A DNA stretch of 47,855 bases. Source: Desulfobacula sp. GTDB taxonomy: Bacteria; Desulfobacterota; Desulfobacteria; Desulfobacterales; Desulfobacteraceae. The stretch lies in NCBI RefSeq assembly GCF_014237455.1, contig NZ_JABZFL010000058.1, positions 1-47,855 of the forward strand. Reading direction: 5' to 3'. The stretch's first letter is position 1. Each line of letters starts with the position of its first letter. The notes beneath the pieces were generated by a model. That model was not told the DNA's origin, ran no database searches, and saw only the letters and a program-made list of their open reading frames with translations. The position numbers were made by a program, and so were the translations under genes. Positions 25,924-34,319 of this stretch are shown here, piece after piece.

Positions 25924-27582
25924 ATGACGAAAAATATCATACCGCTTGAAAAGGAACTCTCCTTTACAAGATTTGACCTGATGAGTGAAAAATATCCGCA
26001 AAACACGGCCGTGTTATATCTGGGTGAACATTTTACCTATAAACACCTGAAAAACTTAAGCGAGCGCTTTGCCGGCGGATTAAAAAATCTTGGTGTGCGA
26101 AAAGGAGACAAGATACTCTTATATATCCCCAACTGCATCCAGTGGGTGGTTACCTATCTTGGCATCCAGAGGGCAGGGGCAGTCATAGTGCCTGTTTCCC
26201 CGATTTATACTTCCCATGAAATCAAATATATGATCAATAATTCAGGGGCCCAAACCATTATCTGCATGGATACCAATTTCGGGTATGTAAAAGAAATCTT
26301 TGCAAGTACAAAGTTGAAGCGGGCCATTGTGACCAATCTTGTGGATCTTCTACCGGCCTGGAAAAGAGGCCTGGGCCTTTTGTTTGATAAGGTTCCCAAT
26401 GGCAGGGTAAACTATAATGACAAAATTTTATCCTTTAAATCAATTCTTAAAGCAGACCCCCTAAAAGAGGATATAAAGATTGATCCTGTCACCGACCTGT
26501 CCTATATTCTCTATACAGGCGGCACTACAGGCTTTCCCAAGGGGGTGCCAGGCAACCATATCGGCTCCACATCCTATATCAATGATGTGACCTATGATGT
26601 GGCAGGGGACCATTTAAAAGAAGGTGAAGATATCTATATTGGAATTAATCCACTGTTCCATATCATGGCCCTGGGATTTTTTATGGCCATTGGGTTAAAT
26701 AAGGGCAACATGGTCGTCCTCATGCCACAGCCCCAGGTGGATGCCATTTTAGAGTCTATGCAAAGATACAAAGTCAGGTGGCTTTTAGGGGTCCCGGCCC
26801 TGTACCGGATGATCCTGGAAAATGACCGTCTGGACCAGTATGATCTGTCATCTCTGGCCTATTGTTTCTGCGGCGGGGATGTCCTGCCGGGCAAGGTCAT
26901 GAACCGGTTCAAAGAAAAATATGATCTTCCCATATACCAGGTTTACGGTTCTACAGAAGCGGGACACGTGACCTACAGCAAAATAGGGACTGAACCTTCT
27001 TCGGGCTCTTCCATCGGGTATCCCTTGAAAAGCCGGGAATGTATCGTAATGGACCCCGTTACACTGGAGTGTGTTGAGGACGGGGAAAACGGTGAGCTTT
27101 TCGTCACCTCGCCTTATTCTATGAAAGAATATTATGAAAAGCCTGAAGAAACTCAAAAAACTTATATAAAGGTCAATAACAAAATCTATTGCAGGATGGG
27201 CGATTATGTCAGCTGCAAACCCGATGGTGAACTGGTTTACATGGAAAGATCGGCTGATGTGATCAAGCACAAGGGCTACAGGGTATCGGCTTCTGAGATC
27301 GAGGCCGTGCTGCAGGATCATCCCACGGTGATTAATGCCTGTGTCATAGGGGTTCCCGATGAAAAGACGGGGGAACGCATCAAGGCCATTGTGGTGCTGA
27401 AAGAAGATGCAAGAGGTGTCGGCGGTGTTGAACTGATCCGTTGGTGCAGCGAAAGGCTTGCGTCATACAAGGTTCCGGGGTATGTGGAGTTCAGGGATAT
27501 GTTGCCTAAATCAAAAGTTGGCAAGCTGTTGCGCCGTGAAGTCAGGGATGATGAAAAAAGAAAAATAGAAAAAAAGGCTTAA
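25924..27582 (+). CDS. Acyl-CoA ligase (class I adenylate-forming enzyme)
   Basis: 552-residue AMP-forming carboxylate:CoA ligase, long-chain/aromatic acyl type. Motifs: YTGGTTGFPKG (A3), VYGSTEAGH (A5), CRMGDYVSCKPDGELVYMERSADVIKHKGYRVSASEIE (A7-A8 hinge, interrupted naming of one stretch) is represented by GDYVSCKPDG and RSADVIKHKGYRVS, and the C-terminal catalytic Lys is K534 in KVGKLLRRE. It directly follows livF in the same operon. The natural reading is that the ABC system imports an organic acid and this enzyme activates it. Substrate (fatty, aromatic or branched) cannot be set from sequence. Confidence 0.88.
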   Translation: MTKNIIPLEKELSFTRFDLMSEKYPQNTAVLYLGEHFTYKHLKNLSERFAGGLKNLGVRKGDKILLYIPNCIQWVVTYLGIQRAGAVIVPVSPIYTSHEIKYMINNSGAQTIICMDTNFGYVKEIFASTKLKRAIVTNLVDLLPAWKRGLGLLFDKVPNGRVNYNDKILSFKSILKADPLKEDIKIDPVTDLSYILYTGGTTGFPKGVPGNHIGSTSYINDVTYDVAGDHLKEGEDIYIGINPLFHIMALGFFMAIGLNKGNMVVLMPQPQVDAILESMQRYKVRWLLGVPALYRMILENDRLDQYDLSSLAYCFCGGDVLPGKVMNRFKEKYDLPIYQVYGSTEAGHVTYSKIGTEPSSGSSIGYPLKSRECIVMDPVTLECVEDGENGELFVTSPYSMKEYYEKPEETQKTYIKVNNKIYCRMGDYVSCKPDGELVYMERSADVIKHKGYRVSASEIEAVLQDHPTVINACVIGVPDEKTGERIKAIVVLKEDARGVGGVELIRWCSERLASYKVPGYVEFRDMLPKSKVGKLLRREVRDDEKRKIEKKA

Positions 27583-27632
27583 TAAGCGTAAGCGATCATT
27601 TTGATTGGCCTGGACCTGTATTGGAGAGACAC

Positions 27633-28451
27633 ATGGACAGAAAACATATCGTCAAACAGGTTGATATCACCAGAATTAAAGATAACAAAAAAATCCTGAT
27701 GAAAGACAGCATTATTGATGAAGACATCCTTGAAATATTTATTAATAAAAATAAAGCCTTTCAGATGGTGTTTTCCATGACGGATACTGAGGCACTTGCT
27801 GTGGGGTTTTTATTTACCCAGGGCATTGTTCATAAAAAAAAAGATGTAGAGGCCATTGAGTTTTTTAAAGAAAGAAACCAGTGCCATATCACACTGGATG
27901 ACCGGGCGCAGGAAAGGTTAACCGAATTCGAAAAAGGCCATCAGGTCAAGGGATCATCGGGTGGGACACTGCTACAGGACCCAGCAGACCTTTTTTCATC
28001 CTGCCCAGAGGATCACCTCAGGATCACTTATGATCAGGTGCTGACTTTGATTCAACTGCACTGGGACCATTCCGAACTGTTTCATAAGACCGGCGCAGTT
28101 CACAGTGCGGGACTCTGCAATTCGTCAAAAATCCTATCTTATTATGAAGATATCGGCCGGCACAACGCCCTTGACAAACTGGCAGGGGATATCCTGTTAA
28201 AAGAGATGGACACACGGGATAAAATTGCAACGGTCAGTTGCAGGATGTCCCTTGAAATTATCGGCAAAATAATTAAAACCGGCATTCCCATTGTTATTTC
28301 CAATGCTGCGCCTACTCTTAGCGCTATTAAACTTGCAGACAAAGCAGGACTGACCCTTATCGGGTTTGCAAGGAACAACCGGTTTAATGTCTACACCCAT
28401 GAAAAAAGAATTCAGGCGTCAGTACCGGATGACGTCAAGCGCCTCGATTAA
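27633..28451 (+). CDS. fdhD: FdhD-like protein without the CxxC sulfur-transfer motif
   Basis: 272-residue FdhD-family protein. FdhD passes sulfur from IscS to the Mo/W cofactor of formate dehydrogenase through a CxxC pair and binds the cofactor. The C-terminal half is canonical: KTGAVHSAGLC, YYEDIGRHNALDKLAGD, CRMSLEIIGKI and SNAAPTLSAIKLA. Where relatives carry the Cys-containing loop (for example SSCGVCG), this protein reads KGSSGGTLLQDP with no cysteine. ATG 27633 is preferred over TTG 27621 because GGAGAG precedes it. It closes the liv-ligase operon, an unusual place; no formate dehydrogenase is in the window. It may be a regulatory or cofactor-binding paralogue. Confidence 0.78.
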   Translation: MDRKHIVKQVDITRIKDNKKILMKDSIIDEDILEIFINKNKAFQMVFSMTDTEALAVGFLFTQGIVHKKKDVEAIEFFKERNQCHITLDDRAQERLTEFEKGHQVKGSSGGTLLQDPADLFSSCPEDHLRITYDQVLTLIQLHWDHSELFHKTGAVHSAGLCNSSKILSYYEDIGRHNALDKLAGDILLKEMDTRDKIATVSCRMSLEIIGKIIKTGIPIVISNAAPTLSAIKLADKAGLTLIGFARNNRFNVYTHEKRIQASVPDDVKRLD

Positions 28452-29005
28452 TCAACAGATAATGCAAGACTTTGTGCCACCTCTTTTTTCTTTTCCTTAG
28501 AATACAACAATTCAACAAGTTTCAATGCAAAATCGCATGCTGTCCCAGCTCCCCGACTGGTGATACAATTCCCATCCACCACAACGTTTGATTCGACAAT
28601 ATTGCCATTATCAATCATATCCACAAACCCGGGATGGCAGGTCACCTTACCCGGGGTGACAAGCCCGTGATGATGTAGTACAATCGCGGGAGAAGCACAG
28701 ATGGCAGCATAATATTTTTGCTGGTCTGCCTGTTTTCCAAGAAGAACTTTAAGCTCTTTTGAATCACGAAGATTATTGGCTCCGGGGATACCGCCCGGAA
28801 GGGCAATCAAATCAAATTGTTCATCCATACAGTCTTTGATCAGTCTGTCTGCTTTAAATTCGATGCCTCCTGATGCTTTGATATTGATCTCATCCACAGA
28901 TGCTGCAATAACACTTGCACCTGCCCGTCGAAGAACATCAATTATGGTGATGGCTTCCATTTCCTCCACACCCTGGGCCACCGGAACAAGAACTTTTTTT
29001 TCCAT
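28448..29005 (-). CDS. yajL: DJ-1/PfpI family protein (YajL-like)
   Basis: 185-residue DJ-1 superfamily protein; YajL/DJ-1 proteins act as stress-responsive, chaperone or deglycase-like factors. The nucleophile elbow is AAICASPAIVL with C103. The partner glutamate lies in GVEEMEAI (E14/E15), followed by DVLRRAGA, and LPGGIPGANNL is the oxyanion side. Length is normal. It is convergent with the FdhD-like gene, overlapping by 4 bp at the stop codons. A ribosome-binding site (AAAGGAG) precedes the start. Confidence 0.9.
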   Translation of the reverse strand: MEKKVLVPVAQGVEEMEAITIIDVLRRAGASVIAASVDEINIKASGGIEFKADRLIKDCMDEQFDLIALPGGIPGANNLRDSKELKVLLGKQADQQKYYAAICASPAIVLHHHGLVTPGKVTCHPGFVDMIDNGNIVESNVVVDGNCITSRGAGTACDFALKLVELLYSKEKKKEVAQSLALSVD

Positions 29006-29362
29006 GATATGCTCCTTTCCTTTTTAAGATTGAAAAGAAAATAATCAAAGATAACAGGTGCTTTTATTGATGTCAAATAGTTCAGATAGCCGTGTTCAGA
29101 TAGCCGGGCAGATCGCAGAACTATTAAACCTTTCAACAATTTTAAATAGAAGAATACATTAAGGATTTTGAAAATTGATTTCTATTAAAATCGGGTTATT
29201 TGCAGTATTCTTAAAGTTTTGATATACTGAGATCAAATTATTTTCCAGCTGAACATCAACCGCTTATATGGTGTTTCTAAACTTCAGTAATATGACTGAA
29301 ATTGATGATATGAAATACTCTCAAAAAAAAGACCCCTAAGTTCAGAAAAAAAGGGATTTGAA
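29006..29362. other. 357-bp gap upstream of the signalling cluster
   Basis: Divergent upstream region of the DJ-1 gene (minus) and the PAS-protein gene (plus). It is AT-rich. The only structure noted is a 14-bp tandem direct repeat at 29080-29107. No convincing promoter, riboswitch or small ORF was identified. Confidence 0.5.
29080..29107. repeat. Tandem 14-bp direct repeat
   Basis: GTTCAGATAGCCGT (29080-29093) is followed at once by GTTCAGATAGCCGG (29094-29107), differing only in the last base. It lies upstream of the DJ-1 gene's ATG (75 bp) and about 255 bp upstream of the PAS gene. It could be a pair of operator half-sites or a slippage duplication. Confidence 0.6.
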
Positions 29363-30793
29363 ATGATTAGTCAAAACAAAGAAAATATCTATAAAATATC
29401 TATCTCAATTCTTTTTGGCCTTTTTGGTTTTTTCTGTAACTTCCATACAATTATTTTCCCTTTTGGGGAATACACTGCTGCCATATTATTTGGACTGTTA
29501 TTCCCCATACTTATAACCTTGAGCTGGGGGTGGAAATACGGATTGCTTTCTGCTCTGACGGGTGGCTGCCAGAGCATGTGGTGGCTGTGGGGGCCGAGTA
29601 ATGGTTATGCAATTCTTCTGGTTGTACCGCCATTTACGCTATGGGTTGTCTGGCATGGTATATTTGCAGAGCTTCGCAGAAAGCAGAAAACTTACAAATG
29701 GTGGTTGAGTATGTACATTGTGGAAATCCCATTCCGAATTCTCAACTCGATAAATTTATTAACATTAAGCAGATGGGCAATTACCCAGAATCCGCCGTCC
29801 TGGGGCTGGGCATCGAACGCACCCGACACGATTCCCCTGCATTTCTCTGTTTTTGTTACGATTAAACAGGCGGCAGTGGCTTTTATAATTTTACTTTTAG
29901 CGGATGTGCTTTTGACTGTCAGCCACGTAAGAATATTTTTTAAATTGAAAGGATATATTGATAGCAGAAAAACCGGTTACATAATCAGTCTTTTTTTATT
30001 GCTGGGATGTTTGTTCTGGCTGATGGACAGTGCCTTTTATGCCTTTGCTTTTCATAAGGGCGATTCATTTATCGACCTTCTGGCGATGGATATCCCGAAG
30101 TATAATATTTTTACAAGAACCTTTTTCTTCATTTTTTGCCTGGTATGTGGACTGATTACCTCAAAGATCCTGCGCAGACAAAAAGAAGGTGAAATTGCTT
30201 TAAGAGGAAGCGAAGAAGAACTTTTTCAGATCATTCAGGGAAACTCCATAGCAACATTTGTTATCAACAAAGAACACATAATAACACATTGGAACAAAGC
30301 TGCTGAAAATCTAACAGAAATTACTGCAAAAGAAATGATCGGTACAAAAAACCAGTGGAAACCTTTCTATTCTGAACAAAGACCGGTAATGGCAGATATT
30401 ATACTCAATAAACTCCCGGATAAAGAGTTAAATAAATATTACCGTGGTAAATTCAGAAGATCTTTGCTTATAGAAGGCGCTTTTGAAGCGGAAGATTTCT
30501 TTCCGGATATGGGAGAAAAAGGGAAATGGCTTTCCTTTAGTGTTACTCCGCTGAAAGCTCAAAATGGGGATATCATAGGGGCTATTGAGACACTACGGGA
30601 CATCACCGATCGGATGCGGGCAGAGGAAGAACTCAAAAAACACCAAGAGCATTTGGAAGAATTGGTCAAAGAACGCACAACGGAACTGGAAGACAAAAAC
30701 AAAGAATTAGAACGCTATAATAGATTATTTGAGGACAGAGAATTCAGAATAAAAGAACTGAAAGATAAAATAAAGAAGCTTGAGATAAAATAA
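29363..30793 (+). CDS. Membrane PAS-domain sensor lacking a kinase domain
   Basis: 476-residue protein. The first 270 residues hold about seven hydrophobic segments (for example ILFGLFGFFCNFHTIIFPFG and AAVAFIILLLADVLLTVSHV) with many Trp in the first loops. A PAS domain follows (about 285-415; FQIIQGNSIATFVINKEHII, ending GAIETLRDITDRMRAEEEL). The last 50 residues are a coiled coil (HLEELVKERTTELEDKNKEL). That coil normally leads into a histidine kinase core, but here the protein stops. It heads a five-gene plus-strand cluster and may pass its signal by pairing with the cluster's kinase, which carries a near-identical coil. Confidence 0.75.
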   Translation: MISQNKENIYKISISILFGLFGFFCNFHTIIFPFGEYTAAILFGLLFPILITLSWGWKYGLLSALTGGCQSMWWLWGPSNGYAILLVVPPFTLWVVWHGIFAELRRKQKTYKWWLSMYIVEIPFRILNSINLLTLSRWAITQNPPSWGWASNAPDTIPLHFSVFVTIKQAAVAFIILLLADVLLTVSHVRIFFKLKGYIDSRKTGYIISLFLLLGCLFWLMDSAFYAFAFHKGDSFIDLLAMDIPKYNIFTRTFFFIFCLVCGLITSKILRRQKEGEIALRGSEEELFQIIQGNSIATFVINKEHIITHWNKAAENLTEITAKEMIGTKNQWKPFYSEQRPVMADIILNKLPDKELNKYYRGKFRRSLLIEGAFEAEDFFPDMGEKGKWLSFSVTPLKAQNGDIIGAIETLRDITDRMRAEEELKKHQEHLEELVKERTTELEDKNKELERYNRLFEDREFRIKELKDKIKKLEIK

Positions 30794-30812
30794 AAGGGGT
30801 TGGCATAATTCT

Positions 30813-32192
30813 ATGAAATCGAAACTTATTTCATGTGTTTTATTAATATTGCTCCTGATTGGGTGTGCTGATAATGATGCGCCGACCGTAAAGAAAAGAG
30901 ATGATTTTAAGGAAACTTCCAAACAAACCGAAAAAAGACTGAATTGGATAGGTCACTGGCTTCTTGAATATGGCCGCGAAACCCTTGTGCAAGAAGTTGC
31001 TCAGGACTTCGAACTGATGAATCCTGATATTGATATCAATCTCAAATATCCACAGCACATAATGGGACTTCGCGGCAAACAGGAAATGGCTAAATATATT
31101 GTTAAGATGATAGAAACCGGTGATATAAAATGGGATGTTGTTTGGCTGGACGATCGCATTTACCAGTACGTCGCCGAAGAACTGCGAGATCCACATTGGG
31201 GACAGAAACATCTTGTGAATTTCGAAGAGGTAGATGGTTTTAAGCAAACGCAGAAATCGTTCATCATAGATAATCCTATTTACAGGGAACAGACCGGAGG
31301 TATAATCATTGGTCCATACATCGAGGGTTTTTACTTCCTGATGTATTATAACAAAGATGTCGCCGAAAATATGGATATCGAAGTAAAACATGCCGATATG
31401 ACTTACGACGACCTTCTCTCGTATCTTAAAGCTGTTGATCAGTACAACAAGAAGCATGATACGAATATTCGCGCATTATACGAATGCAATGATTTCTTGT
31501 CGTCTGAAACACTATTCCAGAGCCTGTTCAAATCGGAACTTGGAAATTTCGACATGGCAAAGGAAGGGGTAGGTTCCAACAAGAAGAACGCAGCTCTCCT
31601 TAAGACTTTTCAGGCTTTTGAGGAGATGGGGCGGTATATCCCATTGTTAGACTCCCACACATCGAGCCCGTGGTTTCAGACACGCCACTATCCCTTAGAA
31701 GGAAAATGCCTCTTTGATGTACGGGGGGCCTGGATGTACAGCCACTGGATGGGGATAGACAAAGAAAAGACGGCAAAGATGGTTCCTGTCGAGCTACCAG
31801 TGTTTCAGAAAGTGGACTATTATCTTGGGAGCTTTATTCAAGCATGGGCTGTAATGAAAGATGGTGCCAATAAAGAAGAAGCAATTAAGCTCTTGATGTT
31901 CTGGAGCAGACCACAGGTTGCCGAGAAATGGGTGCGCTATGCAAAAGCGCCGACAGGACTGGTCGGTAATATAAGTTCTTCTGATATCGGCGATGACCCT
32001 TTTGATCAATTCATTACAAGAATTACAGATAAATATGGCAGCAATGTTCATTATAGCGCTAATGCAGGATACATCTTAGGAAAAAAGAACCGGCTTTTGC
32101 AGCAGAATATTAACGAAAAACTGTTGCAGCTGTTAGACAAAAATATAACTGCTCAGCAGGCTTATGATGAGATTATGAAAGAAGTTAAATGA
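30813..32192 (+). CDS. Solute-binding lipoprotein (ABC sugar-type family 1)
   Basis: 459-residue extracellular solute-binding protein with a lipoprotein signal (lipobox LIGC, Cys18). Lobe motifs are typical: VAQDFELMNPDIDINLKYP near the start, WDVVWLDDRIYQYV, FYFLMYYNKDVAENMDIEV, and GAWMYSHWMGIDKEKTAKM. No permease or ATPase is nearby. The stop overlaps the start of a histidine kinase by 4 bp, so it probably serves as a periplasmic ligand receptor for that kinase. The ligand is unknown; family members bind sugars and other polyols. Codon use is more AT-rich than in the liv operon. Confidence 0.82.
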   Translation: MKSKLISCVLLILLLIGCADNDAPTVKKRDDFKETSKQTEKRLNWIGHWLLEYGRETLVQEVAQDFELMNPDIDINLKYPQHIMGLRGKQEMAKYIVKMIETGDIKWDVVWLDDRIYQYVAEELRDPHWGQKHLVNFEEVDGFKQTQKSFIIDNPIYREQTGGIIIGPYIEGFYFLMYYNKDVAENMDIEVKHADMTYDDLLSYLKAVDQYNKKHDTNIRALYECNDFLSSETLFQSLFKSELGNFDMAKEGVGSNKKNAALLKTFQAFEEMGRYIPLLDSHTSSPWFQTRHYPLEGKCLFDVRGAWMYSHWMGIDKEKTAKMVPVELPVFQKVDYYLGSFIQAWAVMKDGANKEEAIKLLMFWSRPQVAEKWVRYAKAPTGLVGNISSSDIGDDPFDQFITRITDKYGSNVHYSANAGYILGKKNRLLQQNINEKLLQLLDKNITAQQAYDEIMKEVK

Positions 32193-33793
32193 AAAAAAGT
32201 AAAATATCTGATTTGAGCTTAAGAACGAAAATATTTGTATTTACTATGATGCCGTTTGTTCTGGTGATGATAATCATCAGTATATTATCAATTCAGCATA
32301 GAATAGAAGATGAAAGGAAACTGACTTCAAACAGAATTGAATCTTATGTAATTTTATTGGAAAGTGGTGATTTAAGCTTTAGCAGCATAAAACAAAAGGA
32401 AAAAATAGAAAAACTTCTCAATGAGAAAGTTTTATCAGCCGAACTGATAAAAAAAGACCGCAGTATTGCCTTTACTACCGGCGGTTCCGTATATGAGATT
32501 AACAAGGAACAGATCGACAAAGCATTTCAAGGTTATATTATAACTTTTACCAGACAGAACAAAATTCTTGTTCAAATTTCACTGCACCCCATTATTGTCA
32601 AAAATACAGTGGTTGGTATTTTTCACCTTGAACTTTCATTTGAAAAATCTAACGACAGAGTCAGACAATATATATTGTTTGTTCTCCACCTGAATATATT
32701 CGGCATAATATTATCATTTTTATTAATATATTTTCTGTCCCAAAAAATTATATTAAACAGGCTTAAGAGTTTGACTGATATGTGTTCTGAGGTCAGGAGA
32801 GGAAATCTAAATCACCGGCTGTCCGTTAACTCACATGATGAGCTTGGGATACTCGCCTTAACCTTTAATGATACGGCAGATAGACTGGCTGAACGTAATC
32901 AACGATTGAAGGAAGAGCAACAGAAAGGTCTTGATAATATAAGGGAATTGGAAAAATATCGAGATCACCTGGAAGAGCTAGTGAAGGAACGGACAATTGA
33001 GTTAGAAGGAAAAACAAAGAAACTTACAAAATCCCGACAATCCCTTACGCTTCTTCTGGAAGATGTAAATGAATCACGAGCAGAACTTGATTTATCGAAC
33101 AGAAAATTAGAAGCTTCAAATAAAAAACTGGAAGCTTTTTCCTATTCGGTTTCACACGACCTTCGCGCGCCGCTGCGTCATATTGACGGATTCACCAAAC
33201 TTCTCAATAAAAATATCAAGAACAAAATTGATGAAAAATCACAGAACTATTTTGATAACATAATTAATTCTTCCAAACAAATGAACAAGCTCATTGATGA
33301 TCTGCTCATTTTCTCAAGGTTAAGCAGAAAAGATATGAAAAAGATCAAATTCAATATGAAAATCGCAATTGATGAAGCATTGCAGACATTTGATTCTGAT
33401 ATCAAAGAGAATAATATCTCTATCACGGTTGATGATATGCCGGATGTTAATCTCGATGTTTCATTAATTCAGCAAGCATGGATAAACCTTATTTCAAATG
33501 CCATCAAATTTACAGGCAATAATAAAAACCCGGAAATACATATTGGCACAGATAAAGATACAGACGGTAACGCCATTTTTTTCATCAAAGATAATGGGGT
33601 TGGTTTTGATCAAAAATATGTTGGTAAAATATTTGATGTTTTTCAGCGCTTGCATAATATTAATGAATTTCCGGGCACAGGTATCGGATTGGCAAATGTG
33701 AAACGTATTATAACGAAACATGGCGGGAACATCAGAGCAGAAGGAAAAATAAATAAAGGCGCTTCTTTCTTTTTTACATTATCTGACGTTTGA
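32189..33793 (+). CDS. Sensor histidine kinase with HAMP domain
   Basis: 534-residue membrane kinase. Helix 1 (IFVFTMMPFVLVMIIISILS), a periplasmic domain of about 120 residues, helix 2 (LFVLHLNIFGIILSFLLIYF), HAMP (about 190-245), a long coiled coil (HLEELVKERTIELEGKTKKL), then the kinase core. The H-box is SVSHDLRAPLRHIDG with H323, the bacteriophytochrome-like type. N-box AWINLISNAIKFTG, DNGVGFDQKY and GTGIGLANVKRI complete it. The small periplasmic domain could dock the solute-binding lipoprotein encoded by the overlapping upstream gene. An Rcp1-like receiver follows 73 bp on, a usual partner of this kinase type. Confidence 0.88.
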   Translation: MKKSKISDLSLRTKIFVFTMMPFVLVMIIISILSIQHRIEDERKLTSNRIESYVILLESGDLSFSSIKQKEKIEKLLNEKVLSAELIKKDRSIAFTTGGSVYEINKEQIDKAFQGYIITFTRQNKILVQISLHPIIVKNTVVGIFHLELSFEKSNDRVRQYILFVLHLNIFGIILSFLLIYFLSQKIILNRLKSLTDMCSEVRRGNLNHRLSVNSHDELGILALTFNDTADRLAERNQRLKEEQQKGLDNIRELEKYRDHLEELVKERTIELEGKTKKLTKSRQSLTLLLEDVNESRAELDLSNRKLEASNKKLEAFSYSVSHDLRAPLRHIDGFTKLLNKNIKNKIDEKSQNYFDNIINSSKQMNKLIDDLLIFSRLSRKDMKKIKFNMKIAIDEALQTFDSDIKENNISITVDDMPDVNLDVSLIQQAWINLISNAIKFTGNNKNPEIHIGTDKDTDGNAIFFIKDNGVGFDQKYVGKIFDVFQRLHNINEFPGTGIGLANVKRIITKHGGNIRAEGKINKGASFFFTLSDV

Positions 33794-33866
33794 AAATAAA
33801 ATTTTATGCTCTTGATAGAAAAATGTGAATTTAGTATTTTAAAAAAAGCTTTGGAAAGGAGAAAAA

Positions 33867-34307
33867 ATGAGAAACCTGAAAAGAATACTATTAGCAGAAG
33901 ATGACCAGAGAGATATCGAGCTTACACTTGCTGCTTTAGAGGATATCAATTTAGCTAATGAGATAGATGTGGTAAGAGATGGAGAAGAGGCTCTGGATTA
34001 TCTTTTTAAACGCGCTGAATACAAAGATCGGGAAAATGGTAATCCGGCTGTTGTGCTGCTTGATCTGAAGATGCCGAAAGTCGACGGATTGGAAGTACTC
34101 AGGCAGATTAAAAAGAGTGATGATCTCTGCCATATCCCGGTAGTTATACTCACTTCTTCCAAAATGGAAAGCGACCTGATAACAAGCTATGATCTTGGCG
34201 TTAATGCTTACGTTGTAAAACCCATAGAATTTGAAGACTTCGTGAAAGCAGTGAAAGAACTTGGCTCGTTCTGGGCAATCCTGAATGAATCTCCACCTGA
34301 TAGGTAA
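33867..34307 (+). CDS. Single-domain response regulator (Rcp1-like)
   Basis: 146-residue CheY-like receiver without an output domain. Acidic pair EDD at 11-13, phospho-acceptor D66 in LLDLKMPKVDG, switch residues TSS, and Lys in VVKPIEFEDF. The inserted segment around FKRAEYKDRENG is typical of the Rcp1 subgroup, which pairs with phytochrome-type kinases. GGAAAGGAG precedes the ATG. It lies between the SBP-linked kinase and a hybrid kinase and is likely a phosphotransfer shuttle between them; this is inference. Confidence 0.88.
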   Translation: MRNLKRILLAEDDQRDIELTLAALEDINLANEIDVVRDGEEALDYLFKRAEYKDRENGNPAVVLLDLKMPKVDGLEVLRQIKKSDDLCHIPVVILTSSKMESDLITSYDLGVNAYVVKPIEFEDFVKAVKELGSFWAILNESPPDR

Positions 34308-34319
34308 AGGCTAAAAAAA

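Noticed and set aside
30843-31457. 204-codon minus-strand ORF
   Set aside because: Antisense to the solute-binding lipoprotein; no ribosome-binding site and no recognisable protein character.
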